From NCBI RefSeq assembly GCF_036194065.1, contig NZ_CP108095.1, positions 2,666,001 to 2,730,000 on the forward strand: a stretch of 64,000 nucleotides of DNA, in the 5' to 3' direction. The stretch comes from Streptomyces sp. NBC_00239 (GTDB taxonomy: Bacteria > Actinomycetota > Actinomycetes > Streptomycetales > Streptomycetaceae). Under the pieces are notes generated by a model. The model did not search any database. It was given only the letters and a program-made list of their open reading frames with translations, and was not told the origin of the DNA. Numbering within the stretch: position 1 is the stretch's first letter; every line of letters starts with the position of its first letter. Positions 8,654-17,300 of this stretch are shown here, one piece after another. The translations under genes and the position numbers were made by a program.

Positions 8654-8766
8654 CGCCTTCCCTCCGGCCGGCGGCTTCTTTGGGCCGGCACTTGTTGAGA
8701 CCCAGAACCCACTGGTTCGTGGGCCCGTACATACAGACTGGCGGCTTCTTGGAAAAATTGAACTTG

Positions 8767-8785
8767 CGTTTCACAGTGTGAGACG
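8767..8785. promoter_or_regulatory. Candidate NdgR operator between leuC and ndgR
   Basis: CGTTTCACAGTGTGAGACG is a near-perfect palindrome (9-bp arms, one mismatch, one central base) located 14 bp before the ndgR start codon. IclR proteins bind such dyads. The position would allow autoregulation and control of leuCD. Assignment to NdgR is inference. Confidence 0.5.
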
Positions 8786-8798
8786 TGAATATCGTTGC

Positions 8799-9515
8799 AT
8801 GGACAACTCTAGCGGCGTCGGCGTTCTCGACAAGGCAGCTCTGGTTTTGAGCGCACTGGAGTCCGGTCCGGCCACCCTCGCCGGGCTGGTCGCGGCGACA
8901 GGGCTTGCACGACCCACGGCACATCGCCTGGCCGTGGCACTGGAACACCACCGGATGGTGGCGAGGGACATGCAGGGCCGGTTCATCCTCGGACCGCGGC
9001 TGGCGGAGCTCGCCGCCGCGGCCGGCGAGGACCGGCTGCTCGCGACGGCCGGGCCGGTGCTCACCCACCTGCGCGACGTCACCGGCGAGAGCGCGCAGCT
9101 CTACCGCCGGCAGGGCGACATGCGCATCTGCGTGGCGGCGGCGGAGCGGCTGTCGGGTCTGCGGGACACCGTCCCGGTGGGCTCCACGCTCCCCATGAAG
9201 GCCGGTTCAGCTGCGCAGATCCTCATGGCGTGGGAGGAGCCCGAGAGGCTCCACCGCGGTCTGCAGGGTGCCCGGTTCACGGCCACCGCCCTGTCCGGCG
9301 TACGGCGCCGCGGCTGGGCCCAGTCGATCGGCGAGCGGGAGCCCGGTGTGGCCTCCGTCTCGGCTCCGGTGCGCGGGCCGTCGAACCGCGTGGTGGCCGC
9401 CGTGTCGGTCTCCGGGCCGATCGAGCGCCTGACCCGCCACCCCGGCCGGATGCACGCGCAGGCCGTCATCGACGCGGCCGCGCGCCTGAGCGAGGCCCTG
9501 CGCCGCTCGGGCTGA
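8799..9515 (+). CDS. ndgR: IclR-family regulator of amino-acid metabolism
   Basis: A 238-residue IclR protein: N-terminal winged HTH (about residues 5-65, SGPATLAGLVAATGLARPTAHRLAVALEH) and C-terminal effector domain with GLRDTVPVGSTLPMKAGSAAQIL. The divergent position against leuC is diagnostic of NdgR/AreB, which controls leucine synthesis, nitrogen-dependent growth and antibiotic production in Streptomyces. The ATG at 8799 matches the conserved N-terminus; no strong Shine-Dalgarno is seen before it, so a leaderless or short-leader mRNA is possible. A terminator follows at 9548. Confidence 0.93.
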   Translation: MDNSSGVGVLDKAALVLSALESGPATLAGLVAATGLARPTAHRLAVALEHHRMVARDMQGRFILGPRLAELAAAAGEDRLLATAGPVLTHLRDVTGESAQLYRRQGDMRICVAAAERLSGLRDTVPVGSTLPMKAGSAAQILMAWEEPERLHRGLQGARFTATALSGVRRRGWAQSIGEREPGVASVSAPVRGPSNRVVAAVSVSGPIERLTRHPGRMHAQAVIDAAARLSEALRRSG

Positions 9516-9547
9516 CGGCCCGCACTCCCCCCGATACTCCCCCGGTG

Positions 9548-9604
9548 CCCGGGGGCGCCTGAAGACGCCGCACACGTCCGCACAGGCGCCCCTGGGCCCT
9601 TTTC
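9548..9604 (+). terminator. ndgR terminator
   Basis: A 14-bp stem with one G-T mismatch (9548-9561 and 9583-9596), a 21-base loop and then CCCTTTT form an intrinsic terminator 32 bp after ndgR. Confidence 0.75.
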
Positions 9605-9731
9605 TTGCATCACTTGCAACGGAATCCAGCGGTCCGCGGCCGCGGCCCCACCGGTACGCCGCCGGTGCGCGGCCGCCGCTCCACCGCCGGTCGAGCGCCT
9701 GTCCACGATGTGGACGCGGAACGGGAGCGCG

Positions 9732-9766
9732 AAAAAGCCCCTCGCGATGATCGCGAGGGGCCTTTT
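9732..9766 (-). terminator. Terminator of the tRNA cluster
   Basis: Perfect hairpin (stem GCCCCTCGCGA / TCGCGAGGGGC at 9737-9761) flanked by five A on the left and four T on the right. Read on the minus strand it ends in a T-run 8 bp after the last tRNA gene. Confidence 0.85.
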
Positions 9767-9773
9767 CGATGCG

Positions 9774-9846
9774 TACCCCCGACCGGATTCGAACCGGCGC
9801 TACCGCCTTGAGAGGGCGGCGTGCTAGGCCGCTACACAACGGGGGC
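9774..9846 (-). tRNA. tRNA-Glu (anticodon CUC)
   Basis: A 73-nt cloverleaf: acceptor GCCCCCG pairing with CGGGGGT (one G-U), T-loop GGTTCGAATCC, anticodon stem CCGCC/GGCGG with loop CTCTCAA, anticodon CUC. The CCA end is not encoded. It is the last of five tRNA genes on this strand. Confidence 0.96.
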
Positions 9847-9874
9847 AAAGCACTGCGTTACTACTTGCACTGCG

Positions 9875-9946
9875 CTGGGCTACCAGGACTCGAACCTAGA
9901 ATAAGGGAACCAGAAACCCTCGTGTTGCCAATTACACTATAGCCCA
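9875..9946 (-). tRNA. tRNA-Gln (anticodon CUG), copy with TGGGCTA acceptor
   Basis: A 72-nt cloverleaf with acceptor TGGGCTA/TAGCCCA, anticodon loop TTCTGGT (CUG) and T-loop GGTTCGAGTCC; CCA is not encoded. In actinobacteria tRNA-Gln is charged with Glu by GltX and amidated by GatCAB; gltX lies about 1.2 kb away. Confidence 0.95.
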
Positions 9947-9970
9947 AAGTGGTCTAAACCAGACCAACAG

Positions 9971-10043
9971 TACCCCCGACCGGATTCGAACCGGCGCTAC
10001 CGCCTTGAGAGGGCGGCGTGCTAGGCCGCTACACAACGGGGGC
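9971..10043 (-). tRNA. tRNA-Glu (anticodon CUC), middle copy
   Basis: Identical over 73 nt to the other two tRNA-Glu genes but with different flanks; it is not part of the 173-bp Glu-Gln duplication. Confidence 0.96.
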
Positions 10044-10104
10044 CCTAGCGATCCTGCATCGAGACGTCCGGGTGCGACCCTGGAGATCTCGCGGGAAGGA
10101 TCTG

Positions 10105-10177
10105 TACCCCCGACCGGATTCGAACCGGCGCTACCGCCTTGAGAGGGCGGCGTGCTAGGCCGCTACACAACGGGGGC
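10105..10177 (-). tRNA. tRNA-Glu (anticodon CUC), upstream copy
   Basis: Third identical tRNA-Glu gene, paired with the tRNA-Gln at 10206 by the same 28-bp spacer that joins the 9774/9875 pair. Confidence 0.96.
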
Positions 10178-10205
10178 AAAGCACTGCGTTACTACTTGCA
10201 CTGCG

Positions 10206-10277
10206 CTGGGGTACCAGGACTCGAACCTAGAATAAGGGAACCAGAAACCCTCGTGTTGCCAATTACACTATACCCCA
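10206..10277 (-). tRNA. tRNA-Gln (anticodon CUG), copy with TGGGGTA acceptor
   Basis: Same as the 9875 copy except that the fifth acceptor pair is G-C instead of C-G (acceptor TGGGGTA/TACCCCA): two compensating substitutions and no other change. It is the promoter-proximal tRNA of the cluster. Confidence 0.95.
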
Positions 10278-10363
10278 CCAAAAGTCAACCCCTTGCGGGA
10301 CATTTCCTTCGGGTGGCGCCTCCGTCCGGCCTTTCGGCCCGCTCCGGCGGCGCAGAAAGAACA

Positions 10364-11092
10364 TTACCGGATGCCTGACCGTGCTCCAAAACGGGTATCC
10401 CCGGCCAGCACCCCGGGCAGCGCGTCGAGGTCCTCGATCCGGTGGACGTCCGCCGGTCCCGGTCCGCGGTCGCCCGTCCGGTCCAGCCAGACCGCGGTCA
10501 GCCCCGCGTCCCGGGCACCGCGCGCGTCGATCTCCGGCTGGTCGCCGACGTACGCGACCTCGCCCGGCGGCAGCCCGAGGGCCTCGCAGGCCGCCAGGAA
10601 GGCCTCCGGCTCCGGCTTGGAAACGCCCAGCTCGGCCGCGCACAGAAGGACCTCGAAGCGGTCCCGCAGCCCAAGGGCGCGCAGCTTGGGGTCTTGGTTG
10701 GCCAGGGTGGAATTGGAGAGCACCCCGTGCCGGTGGCTGGTCGCGAGGCGGTCCAGGGCGGGCACGACGTCGGGGAACACCGTCCACTCGGCCTTGAAGT
10801 GCACGAGGTAGCGGTCGATCCAGGCGTCCGCGGCAGGGTCGTCGAGGTCCGGGGCGGTGAGGAAGTCCCGCACCCGGTCGCGGCGCTGCTGCGCGAAGGT
10901 GATGCCGCCGGCGGCGAAGCGTGCCCAGTGGACGTCGGTGGTCTCGCGCCACCGCGCCAGCGCGGCGACGGGATCCCCGTACCGGCCGGCCAGGCCCTCG
11001 GCCGCGAGGTGGCGTGCGAAGCCGACGGTGTCGGCTCCCGTGTAGTCGAAGAGCGTGTCGTCGATGTCCCACAGCACGGCGCGGATCGGCAT
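10364..11092 (-). CDS. HAD-superfamily hydrolase
   Basis: A 242-residue phosphatase-like enzyme of HAD subfamily I with all four motifs: DIDDTLFDYTG (nucleophile Asp and acid/base Asp, residues 9 and 11), LSNSTLA (motif II Ser), SKPEPEAF (motif III Lys) and VGDQPEIDARGARDAG (motif IV). A helical cap lies between motifs I and II. Substrate is not predictable; the family includes haloacid dehalogenases and phosphoglycolate phosphatases. It lies between the tRNA cluster and gltX, with a terminator separating it from gltX, so it probably has its own promoter. Confidence 0.88.
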   Translation of the reverse strand: MPIRAVLWDIDDTLFDYTGADTVGFARHLAAEGLAGRYGDPVAALARWRETTDVHWARFAAGGITFAQQRRDRVRDFLTAPDLDDPAADAWIDRYLVHFKAEWTVFPDVVPALDRLATSHRHGVLSNSTLANQDPKLRALGLRDRFEVLLCAAELGVSKPEPEAFLAACEALGLPPGEVAYVGDQPEIDARGARDAGLTAVWLDRTGDRGPGPADVHRIEDLDALPGVLAGDTRFGARSGIR

Positions 11093-11108
11093 GGGACCGA
11101 CGATACGA

Positions 11109-11146
11109 CGAAGCGCCCGGAAGCGGAGGTGCTTCCGGGCGCTTCG
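11109..11146. terminator. gltX terminator
   Basis: A perfect 16-bp inverted repeat (11109-11124 and 11131-11146) with a 6-base loop lies 36 bp beyond the gltX stop codon and just upstream of the HAD gene. Confidence 0.8.
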
Positions 11147-11182
11147 TCCGGTACGGCCCGGGCAGGGCGCGTACGGGGTGCC

Positions 11183-12661
11183 TTACGCGGCCAGCTTGGC
11201 CAGGGTCGCGTCGATGCGGGCCAGCGAGCGCTCCTTGCCCAGGATCTCCAGGGACTCGAAGAGCGGCAGGCCGACGGTGCGGCCGGTGACGGCGACGCGG
11301 ACCGGGGCCTGGGCCTTGCCGAGCTTGAGGCCGTGGGCCTCGCCGGCGGTCAGGACGGCCTGCTTGAGCGACTCGGGGTCGTTCCAGTCGGCGGCGTCGA
11401 GGTGCTCGCGGGCCGTCGTCAGCAGGGCCGCCGGCTCGCCCTTCATCGCCTTGTCCCACGAGGCCTGGTCCTCGACCGGGTCCTTCCGGAACAGGAAGTC
11501 GACGTTGGCGGTGATGTCCGACAGGACCGTCACGCGGGTCTGGGCGTACGGCGCGATGCGCTCCCAGGCGGCGGCGTCGAAGTCCTCCGGGGCCCAGTTG
11601 GCGTGCGGGGCCCGCAGCCACGGCGCGCAGGCGTCCGCGAAGGCCTTCGGGTCCATCATCCGGATGTGGTCGCCGTTGATCGACTCGCACTTCTTGAGGT
11701 CGAAGCGCGCGGGGTTGGCGTTGACGTCCGGGATGTCGAACTTCGCCACCATCTCCTCGATCGAGAAGATGTCCTGGTCCTTGGAGAAGGACCAGCCGAG
11801 CAGCGAGAGGTAGTTCAGCAGGCCCTCGGGGAGGAAGCCGCGCTCGCGGTACAGGTTGAGCGAGGACTCGGGGTCGCGCTTGGAGAGCTTCTTGTTGCCC
11901 TCGCCCATGACGTAGGGCAGGTGGCCGAACTCCGGCACGCCCTTCGCGATGCCGAGCTCGATCAGCGCCTTGTACAGGGCGATCTGGCGCGGGGTGGAGG
12001 ACAGCAGGTCCTCGCCGCGGAGCACGTGCGTGATCTCCATCAGCGCGTCGTCGACCGGGTTGACGAGCGTGTAGAGCGGCGCGCCGTTGGCCCGGACGAT
12101 GCCGAAGTCCGGCACGTTCTCCGGGGTGAAGGAGAGCTCGCCGCGCACCAGGTCGGTGAAGGTGATCGTCTCGTCGGGCATCCGGAAGCGGACGATCGAG
12201 GTGCGGCCCTCGGCCTCGTACGCGCTCTTCTGCTCGGCGGTGAGGTCGCGGCAGTGGCCGTCGTAGCCGGAGGGCCGGCCGGCCGCGCGAGCCGCGTCGC
12301 GGCGCGCGTCGAGCTCCTCGGTGGTGCAGTAGCAGGAGTAGGCGTAGCCGCCGTCCTGGAGCTTCTTCGCGACGTCCGCGTAGATGTCCATGCGCTGGGA
12401 CTGCCGGTACGGGGCGTGCGGGCCGCCGATCTCGGGGCCCTCGTCCCAGGTGAAGCCGAGCCAGCGCAGCGAGTCGAGGAGCTGGACGTACGACTCCTCG
12501 GAGTCGCGCGCCGCGTCGGTGTCCTCGATGCGGAAGACGAACGTGCCGCCGTGGTGGCGGGCGAACGCCCAGTTGAAGAGGGCGGTGCGGACCAGGCCCA
12601 CGTGGGGGTTGCCGGTCGGCGAGGGACAGAACCGTACGCGTACGGGAGATGCGCTAGCCAC
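11183..12661 (-). CDS. gltX: Glutamyl-tRNA synthetase
   Basis: Class I aminoacyl-tRNA synthetase of 492 residues. The HIGH-type signature is [10 protein letters not shown] (residues 13-22) and the KMSKS-type loop is KKLSKRD at about residue 258. The GTG start at 12661 lies within the FAH-family gene, whose stop it overlaps by 8 bp, so the two are translationally coupled. No GlnRS is seen nearby; in actinobacteria GltX is expected to be non-discriminating and to charge both tRNA-Glu and tRNA-Gln, whose genes lie just downstream on the same strand. Confidence 0.97.
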   Translation of the reverse strand: MASASPVRVRFCPSPTGNPHVGLVRTALFNWAFARHHGGTFVFRIEDTDAARDSEESYVQLLDSLRWLGFTWDEGPEIGGPHAPYRQSQRMDIYADVAKKLQDGGYAYSCYCTTEELDARRDAARAAGRPSGYDGHCRDLTAEQKSAYEAEGRTSIVRFRMPDETITFTDLVRGELSFTPENVPDFGIVRANGAPLYTLVNPVDDALMEITHVLRGEDLLSSTPRQIALYKALIELGIAKGVPEFGHLPYVMGEGNKKLSKRDPESSLNLYRERGFLPEGLLNYLSLLGWSFSKDQDIFSIEEMVAKFDIPDVNANPARFDLKKCESINGDHIRMMDPKAFADACAPWLRAPHANWAPEDFDAAAWERIAPYAQTRVTVLSDITANVDFLFRKDPVEDQASWDKAMKGEPAALLTTAREHLDAADWNDPESLKQAVLTAGEAHGLKLGKAQAPVRVAVTGRTVGLPLFESLEILGKERSLARIDATLAKLAA

Positions 12662-13460
12662 GCTTGATCACCTTGTTGGTGAGAGTGCCGATGCCTTCGA
12701 TGGTGACGGCGACCTCGTCGCCGACGTTGAGGGGGCCGACCCCTGCCGGGGTGCCCGTGAGGACGACGTCGCCGGGGAGCAGCGTCATGGCCTCGGTGAT
12801 GTGCACGATCAGGTCCTCGATGGAGCGGACCATCTCGCTGGTACGGCCCAGCTGCCGCTGTTCGCCGTTGACCGTGCACTGGATGGCGAGGTCCGACGGG
12901 TCGAGGTCGGTCTCGATCCAGGGGCCGAGCGGGCAGGAGCTGTCGAAGCCCTTGGCCCGGGCCCACTGCTTCTCCCGCTGCTGCACGTCGCGTGCGGTCA
13001 CGTCGTTGGCGCAGGTGTAGCCGAGGATGACGTCCTTGACGCGCTCCCGGGGGACCTCGCGGCACATCCGGCCGATGACCACGGCCAGCTCGGCCTCGTG
13101 GTGCAGCTCCTGGGAGAAGGAGGGGTAGGCGATCGGGTCGCCGGAGCCGACCACGGAGGTGGAGGGCTTGAAGAAGGTGAGGGGCGGTTCGAGCCGGCCC
13201 TGCTCGTCGACGACGGCGTGGCCGAGCTCCGCCGCGTGCTCCGCGTAGTTGCGGCCGACGGCCACGACCTTGTTGGGGAGCACGGGCGGCAGCAGGCGCA
13301 CCTTGGAGAGGGGCACCTTGGTGCCCGAGAGCTCGAAGTCCGCGAAGGGGATGCCCTTGATGATGTCGAGGACGAGCGACGCTTCCTCGCCCGGAGCTGT
13401 GCTGCCCTCTACGGCGCCGAAGGCGACGTTGCCGTCGATGGAGAACCTGGCGATGCGCAC
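12654..13460 (-). CDS. Fumarylacetoacetate hydrolase (FAH) family protein
   Basis: A 268-residue protein of the FAH/HpaG superfamily, which cleaves or decarboxylates acylpyruvates with a divalent metal. The motifs seen are [15 protein letters not shown], the metal-binding [11 protein letters not shown] and the C-terminal [18 protein letters not shown] at 13460 gives the family N-terminus [15 protein letters not shown]. The gene overlaps gltX by 8 bp, a conserved pairing in Streptomyces. The substrate could be fumarylpyruvate, acylpyruvate or oxaloacetate; sequence alone does not say. Confidence 0.9.
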   Translation of the reverse strand: MRIARFSIDGNVAFGAVEGSTAPGEEASLVLDIIKGIPFADFELSGTKVPLSKVRLLPPVLPNKVVAVGRNYAEHAAELGHAVVDEQGRLEPPLTFFKPSTSVVGSGDPIAYPSFSQELHHEAELAVVIGRMCREVPRERVKDVILGYTCANDVTARDVQQREKQWARAKGFDSSCPLGPWIETDLDPSDLAIQCTVNGEQRQLGRTSEMVRSIEDLIVHITEAMTLLPGDVVLTGTPAGVGPLNVGDEVAVTIEGIGTLTNKVIKRG

Positions 13461-13554
13461 GTGTTGCGTCTGCCCCTCTGGTTGCGCTGGCTGGAGTCTG
13501 CGGCTCCAGGCTAACGCGGCGGGCGGGGCCGCTTCGCGTTCCGTTGTGGGGCGA

Positions 13555-13740
13555 CTACTCCGCGGCGGCGGCGACCGGGGCGTTCATCAGGATGGTGCGG
13601 CGCGGGTTGGCGGTCTGGGCCGGCAGCTCGGCGGTGTGCTCCGGGGCCTCGACGGCCTGCATTTCCTCGGCGTCCTTGAGGTGCGCGAGGGTGGTGCGGC
13701 GCGGGTTGGCTATGTTGCGGAACATCATCGTCGTCTTCAT
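13555..13740 (-). CDS. Small peptide with two ANPRRT repeats (unknown; possible precursor peptide)
   Basis: A 61-residue product, MKTTMMFRNIANPRRTTLAH to APVAAAAE. The motif ANPRRT occurs twice (residues 11-16 and 44-49), encoded by a perfect 19-nt direct repeat at 13593-13611 and 13692-13710, exactly 33 codons apart. Between them is an acidic linker; the tail is Ala-rich. There is no signal peptide or Cys. ATG at 13740 is preceded only by a weak purine run. It lies 94 bp upstream of the FAH gene on the same strand and about 570 bp from the divergent conservon. I do not recognise the family; a repeated-core precursor peptide or a small protein-binding adaptor are possibilities. Confidence 0.6.
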   Translation of the reverse strand: MKTTMMFRNIANPRRTTLAHLKDAEEMQAVEAPEHTAELPAQTANPRRTILMNAPVAAAAE

Positions 13741-14311
13741 CGCTGTCTCGGAACCCTGTCGGTGACGGGCACCCGCGGGCGCCGGTTGTCGGATTGGCAT
13801 GCCTGTAAAGAGCAAGGCTAAACATCGGATTCCCCGCCGACGTCGGTAAGTAATGCCTCCAGCCATGTGAGTTTCCTCACCAATGACCGGGCATTCCGGC
13901 CATAATGGACAGTCACTTCGGCCCCGAGAAACGGACATTGCGCCACTGAATGCTCCATTCCGCTCCTGATCATGAGGACTGGGACACTAGGGCCGCCTAA
14001 GGGATTCATAAGCGAAAGTCCGTTTTCTCCAGGAACCGCTCCCACATCGCGTAGCACTGCCGTCACAAGGGGTCACGGATCAAGGGGTGGGCTCCTCGCA
14101 CCTTGTTGGAGATCCGGCACTGTGCTGGAATTCCGGGGACCGCCGCGGGAATCATCCGGCGCGCAGGCGGCGCGACGCAGCGCCGAGCGGCGGTACGGAA
14201 GGGGAGAAGCGCCGGTCACCGACGACCACCATGGGGCTCGTTAGTGCCCCACGACTCGACACCGTCCCACCGCTCGCCGGAGGGACGCCTGGTCCAGAGG
14301 TTGCGACGCTA
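13741..14311. other. Gene-poor, relatively AT-rich region upstream of the first conservon
   Basis: About 570 bp between the ANPRRT peptide gene and cvnA1. It is less GC-rich than its surroundings, especially 13825-14020, and must hold the promoters for both directions. A minus-strand open frame (ending at 13818, possible ATG at 13989 or 13974) would encode about 50 residues with ordinary amino-acid composition, but its third-position GC is low, so it is not called. Confidence 0.5.
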
Positions 14312-17300
14312 GTGCAGGGACGATTCAAGCGGGATGGCGTGGGGTCTCCCCAGGCCCGTCAGGGCCGAGGGGACGCTGCGGCAGAGCAGGAGCCGCGCGG
14401 GAACGACCGTGGCTCCGCGCCCCAGCACGCCCAGAACCACGGGCCTGCCGCCGGCGGCCGCGCTGCCGGCACGGCCCCCGAACCGGGTGCTCCGGCCAAG
14501 GCCAGGGGCAAGGGCAAGGGCAAGAACAAAGCCAAGGGCGACAAGGGCCGGCCGCCGGGCCAGCCGGAGCAGGCGATACCCGTCGCCGCGGCCCCGCAGG
14601 GCCCCGGCTCCCGCCTCGCCCTCCAGAACTGGCGCATCAGCACGCGACTCGTGTCGCTGCTCGCCCTGCCGGTCGTGGCCGCCACCTCGCTCGGTGGCTT
14701 CCGTATCAACGAGTCGATGAACGACATCCAGCAGCTGGAGCACATGCAGCTGCTGACCACGATGACGAAGCAGGCGACCGCGCTGGCGTCCGCGCTCCAG
14801 GAGGAGCGCGACAAGTCCGCGGGCCCGCTGAAGAACAACAAGAACAAGCCGAACAGCCTGGTCGACGGCGTCCGCAAGAACACGGACGACGCCGCCACCG
14901 CCTTCGTCGATGCCACGCAGAACATCGACGAGCAGGAGCAGAACGACGAGACGCTCCAGTCGATCCGGTCCAACGTCCTCCAGATCAGCCAGCAGCTGAT
15001 GACGATCGAGGACATCCGGAAGAACGCGTACCAGATGGGCTCCCAGCAGACCGTCTCCGAGTACAACCAGCTGATCCTCTCGCTGCTCAGCCTCTCCCAG
15101 GACATGGCGCAGGCCACCTCCAGCCCGGAGATGATCAAGCGTACGCGCGCCCTGGCCGCGTTCTCCTCCGCGAAGGAGTACGCCTCGATCCAGCGCGCCG
15201 TCATCGCCGCGGCACTGCCCGAGTCGAACACCGTGCGCGGCGCGCTGAGCGAGAACGACCGCCTCTACGCGCTCGCCGCCCTCAAGAGCGAGGGCCAGGC
15301 CCGCAAGACCTTCGACCTCGTCTACCAGGGCAAGGCCGAGGAGCTCACGGACACCCTCAACGACGGCAACGCCGAGATCTCCGCCGGCGAGCACTACGCG
15401 CGCCGCATCCTCGGCACCCCGGGCCAGTTCTCCAAGGAAGTCAACCGGTCCTGGATGGACTGGTACGACCAGAACGACTCCAAGATCAGCGCGATGAAGC
15501 GCATCGAGCTCTCGCTGCTCGACGACATGGAGCAGGAGGCGCGCAGGCTGAAGAACGAGGCCCAGCGCGACGCCATCATCAACGGTGCGCTGATCCTCCT
15601 CGTCCTCGGCGTCTCGCTCGTCGGCGCCTTCGTGGTGGCCCGCTCCATGATCCGCTCGCTGAAGCGCCTCCAGGACACCGCGACCCGGGTCGCCCAGGAC
15701 CGCCTCCCCGAGCTCGTCAAGCAGCTCTCCGAATCCGACCCGCAGGACGTGGACACGTCCGTGGAGTCGGTCGGTGTGCACTCGCGCGACGAGATCGGCC
15801 AGGTGGCCGCGGCCTTCGACGACGTGCACCGCGAGGCCGTCCGCCTCGCCGCCGAGCAGGCCCTCCTCCGGGGCAACGTCAACGCGATGTTCACCAACCT
15901 CTCGCGGCGTTCCCAGGGCCTCATCCAGCGCCAGCTCTCGCTCATCTCCGAGCTCGAGTCGCGCGAGGCCGACCCGGACCAGCTGTCCTCCCTCTTCAAG
16001 CTCGACCACCTCGCGACCCGCATGCGCCGTAACGGCGAAAACCTCCTCGTCCTCGCGGGCGAGGAGCCGGGCCGCCGCTGGACCCGCCCGGTCCCGCTCG
16101 TCGACGTGCTCCGTGCCGCCGCCTCCGAGGTGGAGCAGTACGAGCGCATCGAGCTGGCGTCGGTGCCCGGCACCGAAGTCGCCGGCCGCGTCGTCAACGA
16201 CCTCGTGCACCTCCTCGCCGAGCTGCTGGAGAACGCCACCTCGTTCTCCTCCCCGCAGACCAAGGTCAAGGTGACCGGTCACGCCCTGCCGGACGGCCGG
16301 GTGCTGGTCGAGATCCACGACACCGGCATCGGCCTCTCCCCCGAGGACCTCGCCGCGATCAACGAGCGGCTCGCCGCGCCGCCCACCGTGGACGTCTCCG
16401 TCTCCCGCCGCATGGGCCTGTTCGTGGTCGGCCGCCTGTCCCTGCGACACGGCATCCGCATCCAGCTGCGCCCGTCCGACTCGGGCGGCACGACGGCGCT
16501 CGTCATGCTCCCCGTCGACGTGGCCCAGGGCGGCAAGAAGCCGGGCCCGGTGCCCGGCGCCGGCCAGCAGGCCCCGCTGCCCGGCGGCCAGGGCGGTCAG
16601 GCTCCGGCCGGCCGTGGGCCGAACGCCGGTGCGGCGCCGCAGGGCGGCGGCCAGAACCGGCTCGCCGGCGGCCCGCAGCGCGGTCAGGTGGCCGGAGCCG
16701 GCCAGCGTGCCGCGCTCCCCGGCCGCGACGGCCAGCGCCCGCAGGGCCAGGGCCAGGGCGGCCCCGGTCAGCAGCAGGGTCCCAACGCCTTCGGCGCCGG
16801 CGCCCCGATGAGCGCCGGCCGCGGTCCGCAGCAGGGCGGTCCCCAGGTCTCGCAGGGCGGCCCGCAGGCCTCCCCGCAGCAGCGTCCGGCCGCCCCGCAG
16901 CCCGGCAACCCCGGCTTCCCGCAGGGCAACGGCTTCGAGCGTCCCCAGCAGGCCCCCGCCGCCCCGGCGGCTCCGGCCGCTCCGGTACGGGCCGATGCCG
17001 GCGGCGCTCCGGGCGCGTCCCGCCCGCAGCTGCCCCCGCGGGGCGGCGCGCGCGCCGAACTGCCCGGCGGCATGCCGCAGGCCCCCAGCTGGGGTGCGGA
17101 CCAGGCGGCCCGCGGTGGCCAGGACGTCCCGCGCGGTCACGACGACCGCCAGGGCCCCGGCTCCACGGCCGAGTTCGCCCGGCCGGACTTCAACGCGCCG
17201 CCGCCGCAGGGCAACAGCACGACCGGACAGTTCGAGCGGCCCGACGTGCGCGGTGCGGCCGACCCGTCCCGGACGGGCCAGTTCGCCCGCCCGGAGCAGG

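Larger units (their letters stand above)
9774..9946 (-). repeat. 173-bp Glu-Gln tRNA duplication, copy 1
   Basis: Matches 10105-10277 base for base, including the 28-bp non-coding spacer between the tRNAs. The two exceptions are at 9880 and 9942, which form the swapped acceptor pair of tRNA-Gln. Confidence 0.9.
10105..10277 (-). repeat. 173-bp Glu-Gln tRNA duplication, copy 2
   Basis: Second copy of the Glu-spacer-Gln unit. It differs from 9774-9946 only at 10211 and 10273. The identical spacer shows that the duplication is recent or kept uniform by recombination. Confidence 0.9.

Noticed and set aside
9774..10277. tRNA cluster as an integration (att) site
   Set aside because: The repeats are whole tRNA genes and a spacer, with no integrase or foreign segment between them.
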